Shown: positions 41,632-51,777 of the stretch, piece by piece
How positions within the stretch are numbered: position 1 is the stretch's first letter
Layout: each line of letters begins with the position of its first letter
From: Cellulomonas telluris
Lineage (GTDB): Bacteria; Actinomycetota; Actinomycetes; Actinomycetales; Cellulomonadaceae
Assembly: GCF_004886325.1 (NCBI RefSeq)
Contig: NZ_QXFN01000004.1
Span: forward strand, 124,001 to 188,000
DNA length: 64,000 bases
Direction of reading: 5' to 3'
Notes under the pieces: generated by a model
Database searches by the model: none
Seen by the model: the letters and a program-made list of their open reading frames with translations, nothing else
What the model was told of the DNA's origin: nothing
Translations under genes and position numbers: made by a program

Positions 41632-43212
41632 GTGACGTCCCAGACCCCGCACCCCGCACTCCCGCGCGAGTTCCAGCACCCGGCGCTGCAGGAGCTGGTG
41701 AGGCGTGGGCACACCCACGGCAGCGTCGACACCGACTCCGTGCGTGCCGCCTGCGAGGCCGCCGGCGTCGAGGGCGCCAAGCGCCTGCGCGCCGTCGTGC
41801 GCGGGCTCGGCACCGCCGGCGTGACGGTGAACGACCTCGGCACCGCCGGTCGCGCGGTCGCCGCGACGAGCGCCAAGTCCCGCCCGGCCGCCCGCGCCTC
41901 CGTCGCCGAGGGCACGCGTGCCGAGTCGGGCACCGCCACGGCCACGAAGCCGAAGGCCACGAAGTCGACGGCCAAGCCGGCCGCGAAGTCGACCGGTCCG
42001 AAGGCGGCTGCGGCCGCGCCCGCGAAGGCGGCCCCGAAGAAGGGTGCGCCCGCCGACGACGAGGCGGTCGACGAGGTCGAGGACATCGACGACGCGGACG
42101 TCGTGATCGACGAGGTCGAGGAGATCGACGTCGAGACGCCGGACGCCGAGGCCACGGAGTCGGACGAGACCGAGACCGAGACGGTCGAGGAGTCGACGGA
42201 GAAGGCGCCCGCGGCGAAGGAGGAGACGACCGAGGACATCGGCTTCGTCTACTCCGACGCCGACGACGACGACGCGCCCGCGCAGCAGGTCGTCACCGCG
42301 GGCGCGACCGCCGACCCGGTCAAGGACTACCTCAAGCAGATCGGCAAGGTCGCCCTCCTCAACGCCGAGCAGGAGGTCGAGCTCGCCAAGCGCATCGAGG
42401 CCGGTCTGTTCGCCGAGGAGAAGCTCGCGAACACGCCGAACATCGAGCCGAAGCTGCGCCGCGAGCTGCAGTGGATCGCGCAGGACGGCCGTCGCGCCAA
42501 GAACCACCTGCTCGAGGCGAACCTGCGACTCGTCGTGTCCCTGGCCAAGCGCTACACCGGCCGCGGGATGCTGTTCCTGGACCTCATCCAGGAGGGCAAC
42601 CTCGGTCTGATCCGCGCCGTCGAGAAGTTCGACTACACCAAGGGCTACAAGTTCTCGACGTACGCCACGTGGTGGATCCGGCAGGCGATCACCCGTGCGA
42701 TGGCGGACCAGGCGCGGACCATCCGCATCCCCGTCCACATGGTCGAGGTCATCAACAAGCTCGCCCGCGTGCAGCGCCAGATGCTCCAGGACCTGGGCCG
42801 CGAGCCCACGCCGGAGGAGCTGGCGAAGGAGCTCGACATGACCCCGGAGAAGGTCGTCGAGGTCCAGAAGTACGGCCGCGAGCCGATCTCGCTGCACACG
42901 CCGCTCGGCGAGGACGGCGACAGCGAGTTCGGCGACCTCATCGAGGACTCCGAGGCGGTCGTGCCCGCGGACGCGGTGAGCTTCACGCTCCTGCAGGAGC
43001 AGCTGCACCAGGTCCTCGACACGCTCTCCGAGCGTGAGGCGGGTGTGGTCTCGATGCGCTTCGGGCTCACGGACGGGCAGCCGAAGACGCTGGACGAGAT
43101 CGGCAAGGTCTACGGCGTCACGCGTGAGCGCATCCGCCAGATCGAGTCCAAGACGATGTCGAAGCTGCGTCACCCGTCGCGCTCGCAGGTCCTGCGCGAC
43201 TACCTCGACTGA
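41632..43212 (+). CDS. sigA: Primary RNA polymerase sigma factor (sigma-70, SigA/HrdB)
   Basis: A 526-residue housekeeping sigma factor. The first 90 residues are a helical segment; about 90-200 is a Lys/Ala-rich then strongly acidic linker typical of actinobacterial SigA. Region 1.2 begins at about 228 ([16 protein letters not shown]), region 2 at about 292 ([20 protein letters not shown], then [17 protein letters not shown] for -10 recognition), region 3 follows, and region 4.2 ([19 protein letters not shown]) reads the -35. It is followed by DUF7455 and parE, a common actinobacterial order. Confidence 0.97.
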   Translation: MTSQTPHPALPREFQHPALQELVRRGHTHGSVDTDSVRAACEAAGVEGAKRLRAVVRGLGTAGVTVNDLGTAGRAVAATSAKSRPAARASVAEGTRAESGTATATKPKATKSTAKPAAKSTGPKAAAAAPAKAAPKKGAPADDEAVDEVEDIDDADVVIDEVEEIDVETPDAEATESDETETETVEESTEKAPAAKEETTEDIGFVYSDADDDDAPAQQVVTAGATADPVKDYLKQIGKVALLNAEQEVELAKRIEAGLFAEEKLANTPNIEPKLRRELQWIAQDGRRAKNHLLEANLRLVVSLAKRYTGRGMLFLDLIQEGNLGLIRAVEKFDYTKGYKFSTYATWWIRQAITRAMADQARTIRIPVHMVEVINKLARVQRQMLQDLGREPTPEELAKELDMTPEKVVEVQKYGREPISLHTPLGEDGDSEFGDLIEDSEAVVPADAVSFTLLQEQLHQVLDTLSEREAGVVSMRFGLTDGQPKTLDEIGKVYGVTRERIRQIESKTMSKLRHPSRSQVLRDYLD

Positions 43213-43231
43213 CCGGGCGCCGACCCGGCGA

Positions 43232-43279
43232 CCACGACGGCCCCGTCACCGCGCTGCGGTGGCGGGGCCGTCGTCGTGG
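43232..43279 (+). terminator. Terminator after sigA
   Basis: Arms CCACGAC...GGCCCCGTCACCGC and GCGGTGGCGGGGCCGTCGTCGTGG pair over more than 20 bases with one mismatch and a 3-base bulge. Confidence 0.82.
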
Positions 43280-43419
43280 TGCCGGCCGCCGTGCCTTCAC
43301 CGGCGCGGGTGCCGCGAGAGGGGCGCGCACGGGCCTGGGAGGGACAGCCACGGCGCCGTGGCCGGGCAGCGGCCGGCCGGCGGGTGCCCGGTCCGGCACC
43401 CTCTCGGGTCCCGGAACGG

Positions 43420-43455
43420 CACGAGGGCCCGGACCTTCCGGTCCGGGCCCTCGTG
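43420..43455 (-). terminator. Terminator after the DUF7455 gene
   Basis: Perfect 16-base stem (left arm CACGAGGGCCCGGACC) with a TTCC loop, 30 bases past the DUF7455 stop. The stretch 43280-43419 between the two terminators holds nothing I recognise. Confidence 0.88.
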
Positions 43456-43484
43456 GGGTCGGTGGTGCGCCGTGGCGCTCTGGC

Positions 43485-43715
43485 TCAGGACAGTGCCTTG
43501 GCTCCCGCGCCGTACTCGGCGTGGAGGCGGTCGGTCTCGTCCTGGACATGCGTCGCGACGGCGGCGAACTTCGGTGCGTGCTCACGCGCGTGGTGCGCGC
43601 AGAACAGCAGCTCGCCGACCGGGAGCACGACGCGGACGTACGCCTGCGCGCCGCAGCGGTCGCAGCGGTCGGCAGCCGTCAGCGGGGCCGTGTTGTCGAT
43701 GGTCGTCCCTGTCAC
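43485..43715 (-). CDS. DUF7455 small zinc-ribbon-like protein
   Basis: A 76-residue protein: LTAADRCDRCGAQAYVRVVLPVGELLFCAHHAREH carries a CxxC and a CxxH pair that probably bind zinc, followed by a helical tail. It belongs to the small actinobacterial DUF7455 family found between sigA and parE; function unknown. The GTG at 43715 (MTGTTIDNTAPLT) is preferred; a TTG at 43727 would add four residues (MYGN). The 170-base gap to parE holds repeated GATCGTGA motifs. Confidence 0.85.
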   Translation of the reverse strand: MTGTTIDNTAPLTAADRCDRCGAQAYVRVVLPVGELLFCAHHAREHAPKFAAVATHVQDETDRLHAEYGAGAKALS

Positions 43716-43784
43716 GTTTCCATACAACCATCAGGACCCCGGATGCATGCCGCCGAGAGCGCGAGGTTCGCTCTCTGCGTACAA

Positions 43785-43813
43785 GATCGTGATCCGACGT
43801 CACACGATCGTGA
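43785..43813. promoter_or_regulatory. Repeated GATCGTGA motif between divergent genes
   Basis: GATCGTGA occurs at 43785 and again at 43806, 21 bases apart (two helical turns), and ATCGTG/CACGAT forms an inverted repeat with an 11-base spacer. The site lies midway between DUF7455 and parE and could be an operator or a topology-sensitive element. Confidence 0.35.
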
Positions 43814-43885
43814 CCTGCACCACTCGTCCGCCTGCGTGCGCGTGCGCAGCGGCATGGCGACGCGGGTGCTGTCGGCCCCCCCGGC

Positions 43886-43891
43886 TACCAT
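43886..43891 (+). promoter_or_regulatory. -10 box of leaderless parE
   Basis: TACCAT with a 6-base spacer to the GTG at 43898. Confidence 0.5.
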
Positions 43892-43897
43892 CGCCGC

Positions 43898-46024
<2,127 letters not shown>

Positions 46025-46130
46025 CCGGCACGGCTGACCCGACCGGCCGACCGGCCCGGCGGACCGCGCCGGCTCGGCACGGGCCGCAAAGCGCTGGCCA
46101 CGGCGGTGCTCCGGCCGGGAGGCTGTGCCC

Positions 46131-47171
46131 ATGACCGACACGTCGACGGCGCCCGCTCCGGCGCCCCTCGCCCAGCGCGTCGCCGCACCCGCCCGGCTCG
46201 ACCCTCCCGACCCGGCGCTGGGTCTGGCGTGGCGCCCGCTGACCGTCGCCGACGCGCCCGAGCTCGAGCGGCTCGTGCAGCTGGTCGAGGAGGCCGACGG
46301 GCAGCCGTTCCGCACCTCCGCGGAGGAGCTGGCCGAGGAGCTGTCCGCGCAGTGGCGCGACCTCGACCGGGACACGCTCGTCGGGCTCGACGCCGACGGG
46401 GTCATGCGGGCCTGGGCGCAGGTGGACTCCGCGCCCGGGGACACCCGCGTCGTGCGGGCGTTCGTCTCGGGCGGCGTGCACCCGCTCTGGCGGGGGCGGG
46501 GCATCGGCCGGGCGCTCGTGGCGTGGCTGGAGGGACGCGCGCGGCAGGTGCTCGCGGCGTCGGGCAAGGAGCTGCCCGCCCGGATCGCCGCGTACCTCGA
46601 GGACACGGCGCCGGCGTCGGCCCGGCTCTACCAGGCGGCCGGCTTCACGCCCGTGCGGTACTACACGGAGATGCGTCGTCCGCTGCAGGCGGCGCTCCCC
46701 GACGTCCCGGCGGTCGAGGGCGTGCGCGTGGTGCCCTGGTCGGAGGAGCTCGACGACGCGGTGCGGCTCGCGCACAACGAGGCGTTCGCGGACCACTGGG
46801 GCAGCGAGCCGCGCACCCCCGAGCAGTGGCAGCAGCACCGGGCGATGTTCGCGCCGTCGTGGTCGTTCGTCGCCGTCGCGGACGACGGCGAGGTCGTGGG
46901 CTACACGCTGTCCGGCCGGTACGAGCAGGACTGGGCCGTGGCGGGCTACAGCTCGGGCTACACCGAGCTGCTCGGGGTCCGCGGCGCGTGGCGGGGACGC
47001 GCGGTCGCGGTGGCGCTCCTCGCGACCGCGATGCGCGCGTTCGCGGCGGACGGCATCGAGTACGCCGAGCTGGGCGTCGACACCGAGAACCCGTCGGGCG
47101 CCCACGGCCTGTACGCCCGGCTCGGGTACGAGGTGGTCCACTCCTCGACGATGTACTCGATCGAGCTGTGA
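46131..47171 (+). CDS. Tandem GNAT N-acetyltransferase
   Basis: A 346-residue protein with two GNAT domains. Domain 1 (about 30-185) has an acetyl-CoA loop GGVHPLWRGRGIGRALV and LYQAAGFTPVRYYTEM; domain 2 (about 200-346) has LGVRGAWRGRAVAVALL and SGAHGLYARLGYEVV. The two-domain layout resembles mycothiol synthase, but the sequence around the active site is not clearly of that kind, so I leave the substrate open. GGAGG precedes the ATG. GTG at 46125 is an alternative start that adds two residues. Confidence 0.88.
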   Translation: MTDTSTAPAPAPLAQRVAAPARLDPPDPALGLAWRPLTVADAPELERLVQLVEEADGQPFRTSAEELAEELSAQWRDLDRDTLVGLDADGVMRAWAQVDSAPGDTRVVRAFVSGGVHPLWRGRGIGRALVAWLEGRARQVLAASGKELPARIAAYLEDTAPASARLYQAAGFTPVRYYTEMRRPLQAALPDVPAVEGVRVVPWSEELDDAVRLAHNEAFADHWGSEPRTPEQWQQHRAMFAPSWSFVAVADDGEVVGYTLSGRYEQDWAVAGYSSGYTELLGVRGAWRGRAVAVALLATAMRAFAADGIEYAELGVDTENPSGAHGLYARLGYEVVHSSTMYSIEL

Positions 47172-47229
47172 CGTCCGCGACGTGACCGCCGCGCCCCGCC
47201 CGATGGCCCCGGGCGGACGCGAGCGACGT

Positions 47230-47235
47230 TAGGGT
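47230..47235 (+). promoter_or_regulatory. -10 box of the ABC ATPase gene
   Basis: TAGGGT with an 8-base spacer to the ATG at 47244 (2 bases to the GTG at 47238, which is too close). It supports the ATG start. Confidence 0.42.
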
Positions 47236-47243
47236 CTGTGGAC

Positions 47244-48050
47244 ATGACCAGCGTGCTCGACCTGCAGGCCGTGACGATCCGCCGGGGGACGACGACGATC
47301 CTCGACGACCTGACCTGGCAGGTGAGCGAGGGCGAGCGCTGGGTCGTCCTGGGACGCAACGGTGCCGGGAAGACGACGCTGCTGCAGGTCGCCTCGGGCC
47401 GCATGCACCCGACCCGTGGCACGGCGACGTTGCTGGGTGCGCGCCTCGGTGCGACGGACGTGTTCGAGCTGCGCCCGCGCATCGGCCTGTCGAGCGCCGC
47501 GCTCGCCGACCGCATCCCGTCGGGCGAGACGGTGAAGGACGTCGTGCTGACGGCCGCCTACGGCGTCACCGGCCGCTGGCGCGAGGCGTACGAGGAGCTC
47601 GACGAGGCGCGCGCGAACGACCTGCTCGCGGCGTTCGGCGTCGCGCACCTCGCGGAGCGGTTCTTCGGCACGCTCTCCGAGGGCGAGCGCAAGCGCGTCC
47701 AGATCGCGCGCTCGCTCATGAGCGACCCCGAGCTCCTGCTGCTCGACGAGCCCGCGGCGGGCCTGGACCTCGGTGGCCGCGAGGAGCTCGTCGCGGCGCT
47801 CGCCGAGCTCGCCCGCGACCCGCGGTCGCCCGCGCTCGTCCTCGTCACGCACCACGTCGAGGAGATCCCGCCGGGCTTCACGCACCTGCTGCTGCTGCGC
47901 GCGGGCAAGGTCTTCGCCGCCGGTCCCATCGAGGACGTGCTCACGGCCGACAACCTCTCGGGCACGTTCGACGTCCCGCTGCGCCTCGAGCACGGCGACG
48001 GCCGCTGGTCGGCGCACGCCGTCACCGCGGGGGCGAGCGCCCGCCACTGA
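47244..48050 (+). CDS. ABC transporter ATP-binding protein, single domain
   Basis: A 268-residue ATPase with Walker A GRNGAGKTTLL near 38, a signature loop LSEGERKRVQIARSLM near 145, Walker B LLLLDEPAAGLD near 165 and the H-loop LVTHHVEEI near 200. The signature LSEGE differs from LSGGQ and, with the VEEIPPGFTHLLLLR segment, resembles the YlmA/molybdate-type ATPases of unknown substrate. No permease gene is next to it, so it may act with distant partners or in a non-transport role. Confidence 0.9.
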   Translation: MTSVLDLQAVTIRRGTTTILDDLTWQVSEGERWVVLGRNGAGKTTLLQVASGRMHPTRGTATLLGARLGATDVFELRPRIGLSSAALADRIPSGETVKDVVLTAAYGVTGRWREAYEELDEARANDLLAAFGVAHLAERFFGTLSEGERKRVQIARSLMSDPELLLLDEPAAGLDLGGREELVAALAELARDPRSPALVLVTHHVEEIPPGFTHLLLLRAGKVFAAGPIEDVLTADNLSGTFDVPLRLEHGDGRWSAHAVTAGASARH

Positions 48051-48177
48051 GGCCCCGCGAGGCAGCCCCGCTGCCCAGCCCTTCCGCCCACCCCTGCGCG
48101 CTCCCGGAGCCGCGCGGACGCCCACGGCCTACGATCGTGCTGGGTCCGACGACGGGCGACGCGGCAGGGGTGGCGGC

Positions 48178-48654
48178 ATGGGCTGGCTGTGGTGGGTCGG
48201 CGGGGCGCTCCTGCTCGGCGTGCTCGAGATGCTGTCGCTCGAGCTCGTCCTCGGCATGCTGGCGGTCGGGGCGCTCGCCGGGGGCCTCGCGTACGCGCTC
48301 GGCGCGCCCGTGGCGGTGCAGCTCCTCGTCGCGGCCGTGACCGCCGTGGTGCTGCTGCTCGTGCTGCGGCCGTGGCTGCTGCGCCACCTGCGCGGGCGCG
48401 TCGACCTCCCGGAGACGAACGCCGCGGCGCTCGTCGGCCGTGCCGCTGTCGTGGTGGCCGACGTCGACGCGGCGAGCGGCCGCGTGAAGCTCGCCGGCGA
48501 GGTCTGGACCGCGCGCACCGCCGACGGCACCGCCCTGCCCGCCGGCACCCCCGTCACGGTCGTCCGCATCGACGGGGCCACGGCCGTCGTCGCCGCGTCG
48601 GCGCCCGCACCGCGCACCGACGGCCCGCCGGCCGCCGGCGCCGCTCCCGCCTGA
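48178..48654 (+). CDS. NfeD-family membrane protein
   Basis: A 158-residue protein: three hydrophobic segments (about 3-20, 24-42, 48-66) and a C-terminal OB-fold domain (about 85-140) with GRAAVVVADVDAASGRVKLAGEVWTARTAD-like strands typical of short NfeD proteins. NfeD partners physically and genetically with SPFH proteins, and such a gene follows 65 bases later. TACGAT near 48130 is a candidate -10 box, giving a leader of about 40 bases. Confidence 0.9.
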   Translation: MGWLWWVGGALLLGVLEMLSLELVLGMLAVGALAGGLAYALGAPVAVQLLVAAVTAVVLLLVLRPWLLRHLRGRVDLPETNAAALVGRAAVVVADVDAASGRVKLAGEVWTARTADGTALPAGTPVTVVRIDGATAVVAASAPAPRTDGPPAAGAAPA

Positions 48655-48659
48655 CCACG

Positions 48660-48678
48660 GACCCGGGAAGGCCGGGTC
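48660..48678 (+). other. Hairpin between nfeD and the SPFH gene
   Basis: Arms GACCCGG and CCGGGTC with a 5-base loop, followed by a second GC-rich fold. It lies inside a likely two-gene operon and may tune the ratio of the two products. Confidence 0.35.
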
Positions 48679-48719
48679 GCGTCCGCCGCCGTCGCCGGCG
48701 GCAGCCCGCGGAGGGTGCC

Positions 48720-49901
48720 ATGTCCGACATCGACCCGGGGCAGATCGCCCTCGTCGTGGTCCTCGCTCTCGTCCTCGTCTTCGTGGTGGTCGCCCTGGTG
48801 CGGGCCGTGCGGATCGTGCCGCAGGCCGTCGCGATGATCGTCGAGCGGCTCGGTCGCTACAACAAGACGCTCGACGCGGGCCTGCACCTGCTCATCCCGT
48901 TCGTCGACCGGGTCCGGGCGAGCGTCGACCTGCGTGAGCAGGTGGTGTCGTTCCCGCCGCAGCCGGTCATCACGTCGGACAACCTCGTCGTCAGCATCGA
49001 CACCGTCATCTACTTCCAGGTCACGAGCCCCAAGGACGCGGTCTACGAGATCGCGAACTACATCACCGGCATCGAGCAGCTGACGGTGACGACCCTGCGC
49101 AACGTCATCGGGTCGATGGACCTCGAGCAGACCCTGACCAGCCGCGACCAGATCAACGGCCAGCTGCGCGGGGTGCTCGACGAGGCGACCGGCAAGTGGG
49201 GCATCCGCGTCAACCGCGTGGAGCTCAAGGCGATCGACCCGCCCGCGTCGGTGCAGGGGTCGATGGAGCAGCAGATGCGCGCGGAGCGGGACCGCCGTGC
49301 CGCGATCCTGACCGCGGAGGGGGTGAAGCAGTCCCAGATCCTCACGGCGGAGGGCGAGAAGCAGGCCGCGATCCTGCGGGCGGAGGGCGAGGCGCAGTCG
49401 GCGATCCTGCGGGCCGAGGGCGAGTCGCGGGCCATCCTGCAGGTGTTCGACGCGGTCCACCGCGGGGACGCCGACCCGAAGCTGCTGGCGTACCAGTACC
49501 TGCAGATGCTGCCCAAGGTCGCCTCCAGCCCGTCGAACAAGCTCTGGTTCCTGCCGGCGGAGCTCAGCGGCGCGCTCGGCTGGTTGTCCAAGGGGTTCGC
49601 CGGGGGCGGCGAGGGCGACGGCGACCGCTACCGCACCCGCCCCGCGGGGGACTCGCCGCTCGCCGCCGACGACCTGCCCCCGGTCACCCTGAAGGACCCG
49701 GGGGAGGCGCTCGAGGAGGCGCGGCGGGAGTCCGCGGCCGCGACCGCGGACGCCACGAGCGCCGGCACGCTGACCGGTCTGCGGTTCGACCCGGACGCCG
49801 AGCGGGGTCAGCGACCGGGCGTCGACCGGCCCCAGGGGTCCGGGTCCGGGTCCGGCGACGGCCCCGCGGCCCCGGGCGGTGGGGTTCCCGCAGGTGCCTG
49901 A
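48720..49901 (+). CDS. SPFH/band 7 (stomatin-prohibitin) membrane protein
   Basis: A 393-residue protein with one N-terminal membrane helix (about 9-28), the SPFH domain (about 30-190; RLGRYNKTLDAGLHLLIPF, LTSRDQINGQLRGVLDEAT) and a coiled-coil region made of four near-identical 11-residue repeats (ILxAEGExQxA, about 193-240). A disordered Gly/Pro/Asp-rich tail ends the protein. SPFH proteins organise membrane microdomains with an NfeD partner. GGAGG precedes the ATG. A hairpin ends the transcript. Confidence 0.93.
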   Translation: MSDIDPGQIALVVVLALVLVFVVVALVRAVRIVPQAVAMIVERLGRYNKTLDAGLHLLIPFVDRVRASVDLREQVVSFPPQPVITSDNLVVSIDTVIYFQVTSPKDAVYEIANYITGIEQLTVTTLRNVIGSMDLEQTLTSRDQINGQLRGVLDEATGKWGIRVNRVELKAIDPPASVQGSMEQQMRAERDRRAAILTAEGVKQSQILTAEGEKQAAILRAEGEAQSAILRAEGESRAILQVFDAVHRGDADPKLLAYQYLQMLPKVASSPSNKLWFLPAELSGALGWLSKGFAGGGEGDGDRYRTRPAGDSPLAADDLPPVTLKDPGEALEEARRESAAATADATSAGTLTGLRFDPDAERGQRPGVDRPQGSGSGSGDGPAAPGGGVPAGA

Positions 49902-49911
49902 GCAGCGCGCT

Positions 49912-49930
49912 CGTCCGCTGAGAGCGGACG
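49912..49930 (+). terminator. Hairpin after the SPFH gene
   Basis: Perfect arms CGTCCGCT and AGCGGACG with a GAG loop, 10 bases past the stop codon. Confidence 0.6.
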
Positions 49931-50004
49931 GCCGGGAAAGGCGGTTGGCCCCGCGCTCGTCCCGTGGGAGCGTGTGACGCGGTCCACGCGAGGAGGTGCG
50001 CAGG

Positions 50005-51777
50005 GTGCTCATGCGGCTGCTGCGCGAGCAGCTGCGTCCCTACCGGGGTGCCGTGCTCGCGGTGCTGGTGCTCCAGCTCGTCCAGGTGCTCGCGACCCTG
50101 TGGTTGCCCAGCCTGAACGCCGACATCATCGACGACGGCGTGGCCCGGGGCGACACCGCGGTGATCTGGCGGATCGGCGGCGTGATGCTCGCCGTGAGCC
50201 TCGTGCAGGTGGTCGCCGCGGTCGGCGCCGTGTGGTTCGGCGCGCGGGCGGCCATGGCCTTCGGGCGGGACGTGCGGGCGCGCCTGTTCGACCGCGTGCA
50301 GGCGTTCTCGCAGCAGGAGATGGGACGCTTCGGCGCGCCGACCCTCATCACCCGCACGACGAACGACGTGCAGCAGGTGCAGATGCTCGTGCTGATGACG
50401 TTCGTGTTCCTCGTGATGGCGCCGCTCATGCTCGTCGGCGGGGTCGTGATGTCGCTGCGCGAGGACGTCGTCCTGTCGGGTCTGCTCCTGGTCGTCGTGC
50501 CCGTGCTGGTCGGCGTCGTGGCGCTCGTCGTGCGCCGGATGGTGCCGTGGTTCCGGCGGGTGCAGGAGCGGATCGACGGGATCAACCGCGTGATGCGCGA
50601 GCAGCTGACGGGTGTGCGCGTCGTCCGGGCGTTCGTGCGCGAGCGGCGCGAGCGCGACCGGTTCGAGGTGGCCAACGACCTGCTGTACGAGGCGTCGCTG
50701 CGCACCGGCCTGCTCATGGCCCTGCTGTTCCCCGCGGTGATGCTCGTGATGAACGCCTCGAGCGTCGCCGTCGTCTGGTTCGGCGCCCGCCGGGTCGACG
50801 CGGGCGACATGCAGATCGGGTCGCTCGTCGCGTTCCTCAGCTACATCATGTTCGTGCTCATGGCCGTGATGATGGCCTCGATGATGACGGTGATGGTGCC
50901 GCGGGCCGTCGTCTCCGCCGAGCGGATCACCGAGGTGCTGGACACCAGCCCGAGCGTCGTCCCGCCCGCAGACCCCGTGCCGTTCGCCACCACACGGGGC
51001 GCCGCCTCCGCCGACGGCGCCCCCGGCCCGCGCACCGGCCTCCTCGAGCTGCGCGACGTCGAGTTCCGGTACCCCGGCGCCGAGCACGCGGTGCTGCAGG
51101 GGGTCTCCTTCACAGCCCAGCCCGGCCGCACGACCGCGATCATCGGCTCGACCGGCGCCGGCAAGACGACGCTGCTCCACCTCGTGCCGCGGCTGTACGA
51201 CGTGACGGGCGGGCAGGTGCTGGTGGACGGTGTCGACGTGCGCGAGGCCGAGCCGGAGGCGCTGTGGGCCCGCATCGGGCTGGTGCCGCAGCGCCCGTAC
51301 CTGTTCTCCGGCACGGTGCGCAGCAACCTGCAGTTCGGCCGGCCCGACGCCGACGACGACGAGCTGTGGCACGCGCTGACCGTCGCCCAGGCGCGGTCGT
51401 TCGTGGAGGCGCTGCCCGAGGGCCTCGACGCACCCGTCGCGCAGGGCGGCACGAACCTCTCCGGCGGGCAGCGGCAGCGGCTCGCGATCGCGCGGGCCCT
51501 GGTGCGGCGTCCGTCCCTCTACCTGTTCGACGACTCGTTCTCGGCGCTGGACTACGCGACCGACGCCGCGCTGCGCGCCGCGCTCGTGCCCGAGACGCGC
51601 GACGCGACGGTGATCGTCGTCGCGCAGCGCGTCGCGACCATCCGCCACGCGGACCGGATCCTCGTCCTCGACGAGGGGCGCGTCGTCGGCGACGGCACGC
51701 ACGAGGGGCTGCTGGCGTCGAACGCGACGTACCAGGAGATCGTCCACTCGCAGCTGAGCGCCCAGGAGGCGGCATGA
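50005..51777 (+). CDS. ABC exporter half-transporter, degenerate-site subunit
   Basis: A 590-residue protein with six membrane helices (about 15-310) and an ATPase domain (about 345-590). Walker A is GSTGAGKTT, the signature is canonical (LSGGQRQRLAIARAL), but Walker B reads LYLFDDSFSALD with aspartate in place of the catalytic glutamate. This mirrors the TM287-type half of heterodimeric exporters. The GTG at 50005 is chosen because AGGAGG (49991-49996) lies 8 bases upstream; GTG 49996 would be inside that site. It overlaps the partner gene by 4 bases. Confidence 0.92.
   Translation: MLMRLLREQLRPYRGAVLAVLVLQLVQVLATLWLPSLNADIIDDGVARGDTAVIWRIGGVMLAVSLVQVVAAVGAVWFGARAAMAFGRDVRARLFDRVQAFSQQEMGRFGAPTLITRTTNDVQQVQMLVLMTFVFLVMAPLMLVGGVVMSLREDVVLSGLLLVVVPVLVGVVALVVRRMVPWFRRVQERIDGINRVMREQLTGVRVVRAFVRERRERDRFEVANDLLYEASLRTGLLMALLFPAVMLVMNASSVAVVWFGARRVDAGDMQIGSLVAFLSYIMFVLMAVMMASMMTVMVPRAVVSAERITEVLDTSPSVVPPADPVPFATTRGAASADGAPGPRTGLLELRDVEFRYPGAEHAVLQGVSFTAQPGRTTAIIGSTGAGKTTLLHLVPRLYDVTGGQVLVDGVDVREAEPEALWARIGLVPQRPYLFSGTVRSNLQFGRPDADDDELWHALTVAQARSFVEALPEGLDAPVAQGGTNLSGGQRQRLAIARALVRRPSLYLFDDSFSALDYATDAALRAALVPETRDATVIVVAQRVATIRHADRILVLDEGRVVGDGTHEGLLASNATYQEIVHSQLSAQEAA

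Noticed and set aside
46131-47171. Mycothiol synthase (MshD)
   Set aside because: It shares two tandem GNAT domains, but I could not match MshD-specific blocks, and no other mycothiol gene is near.
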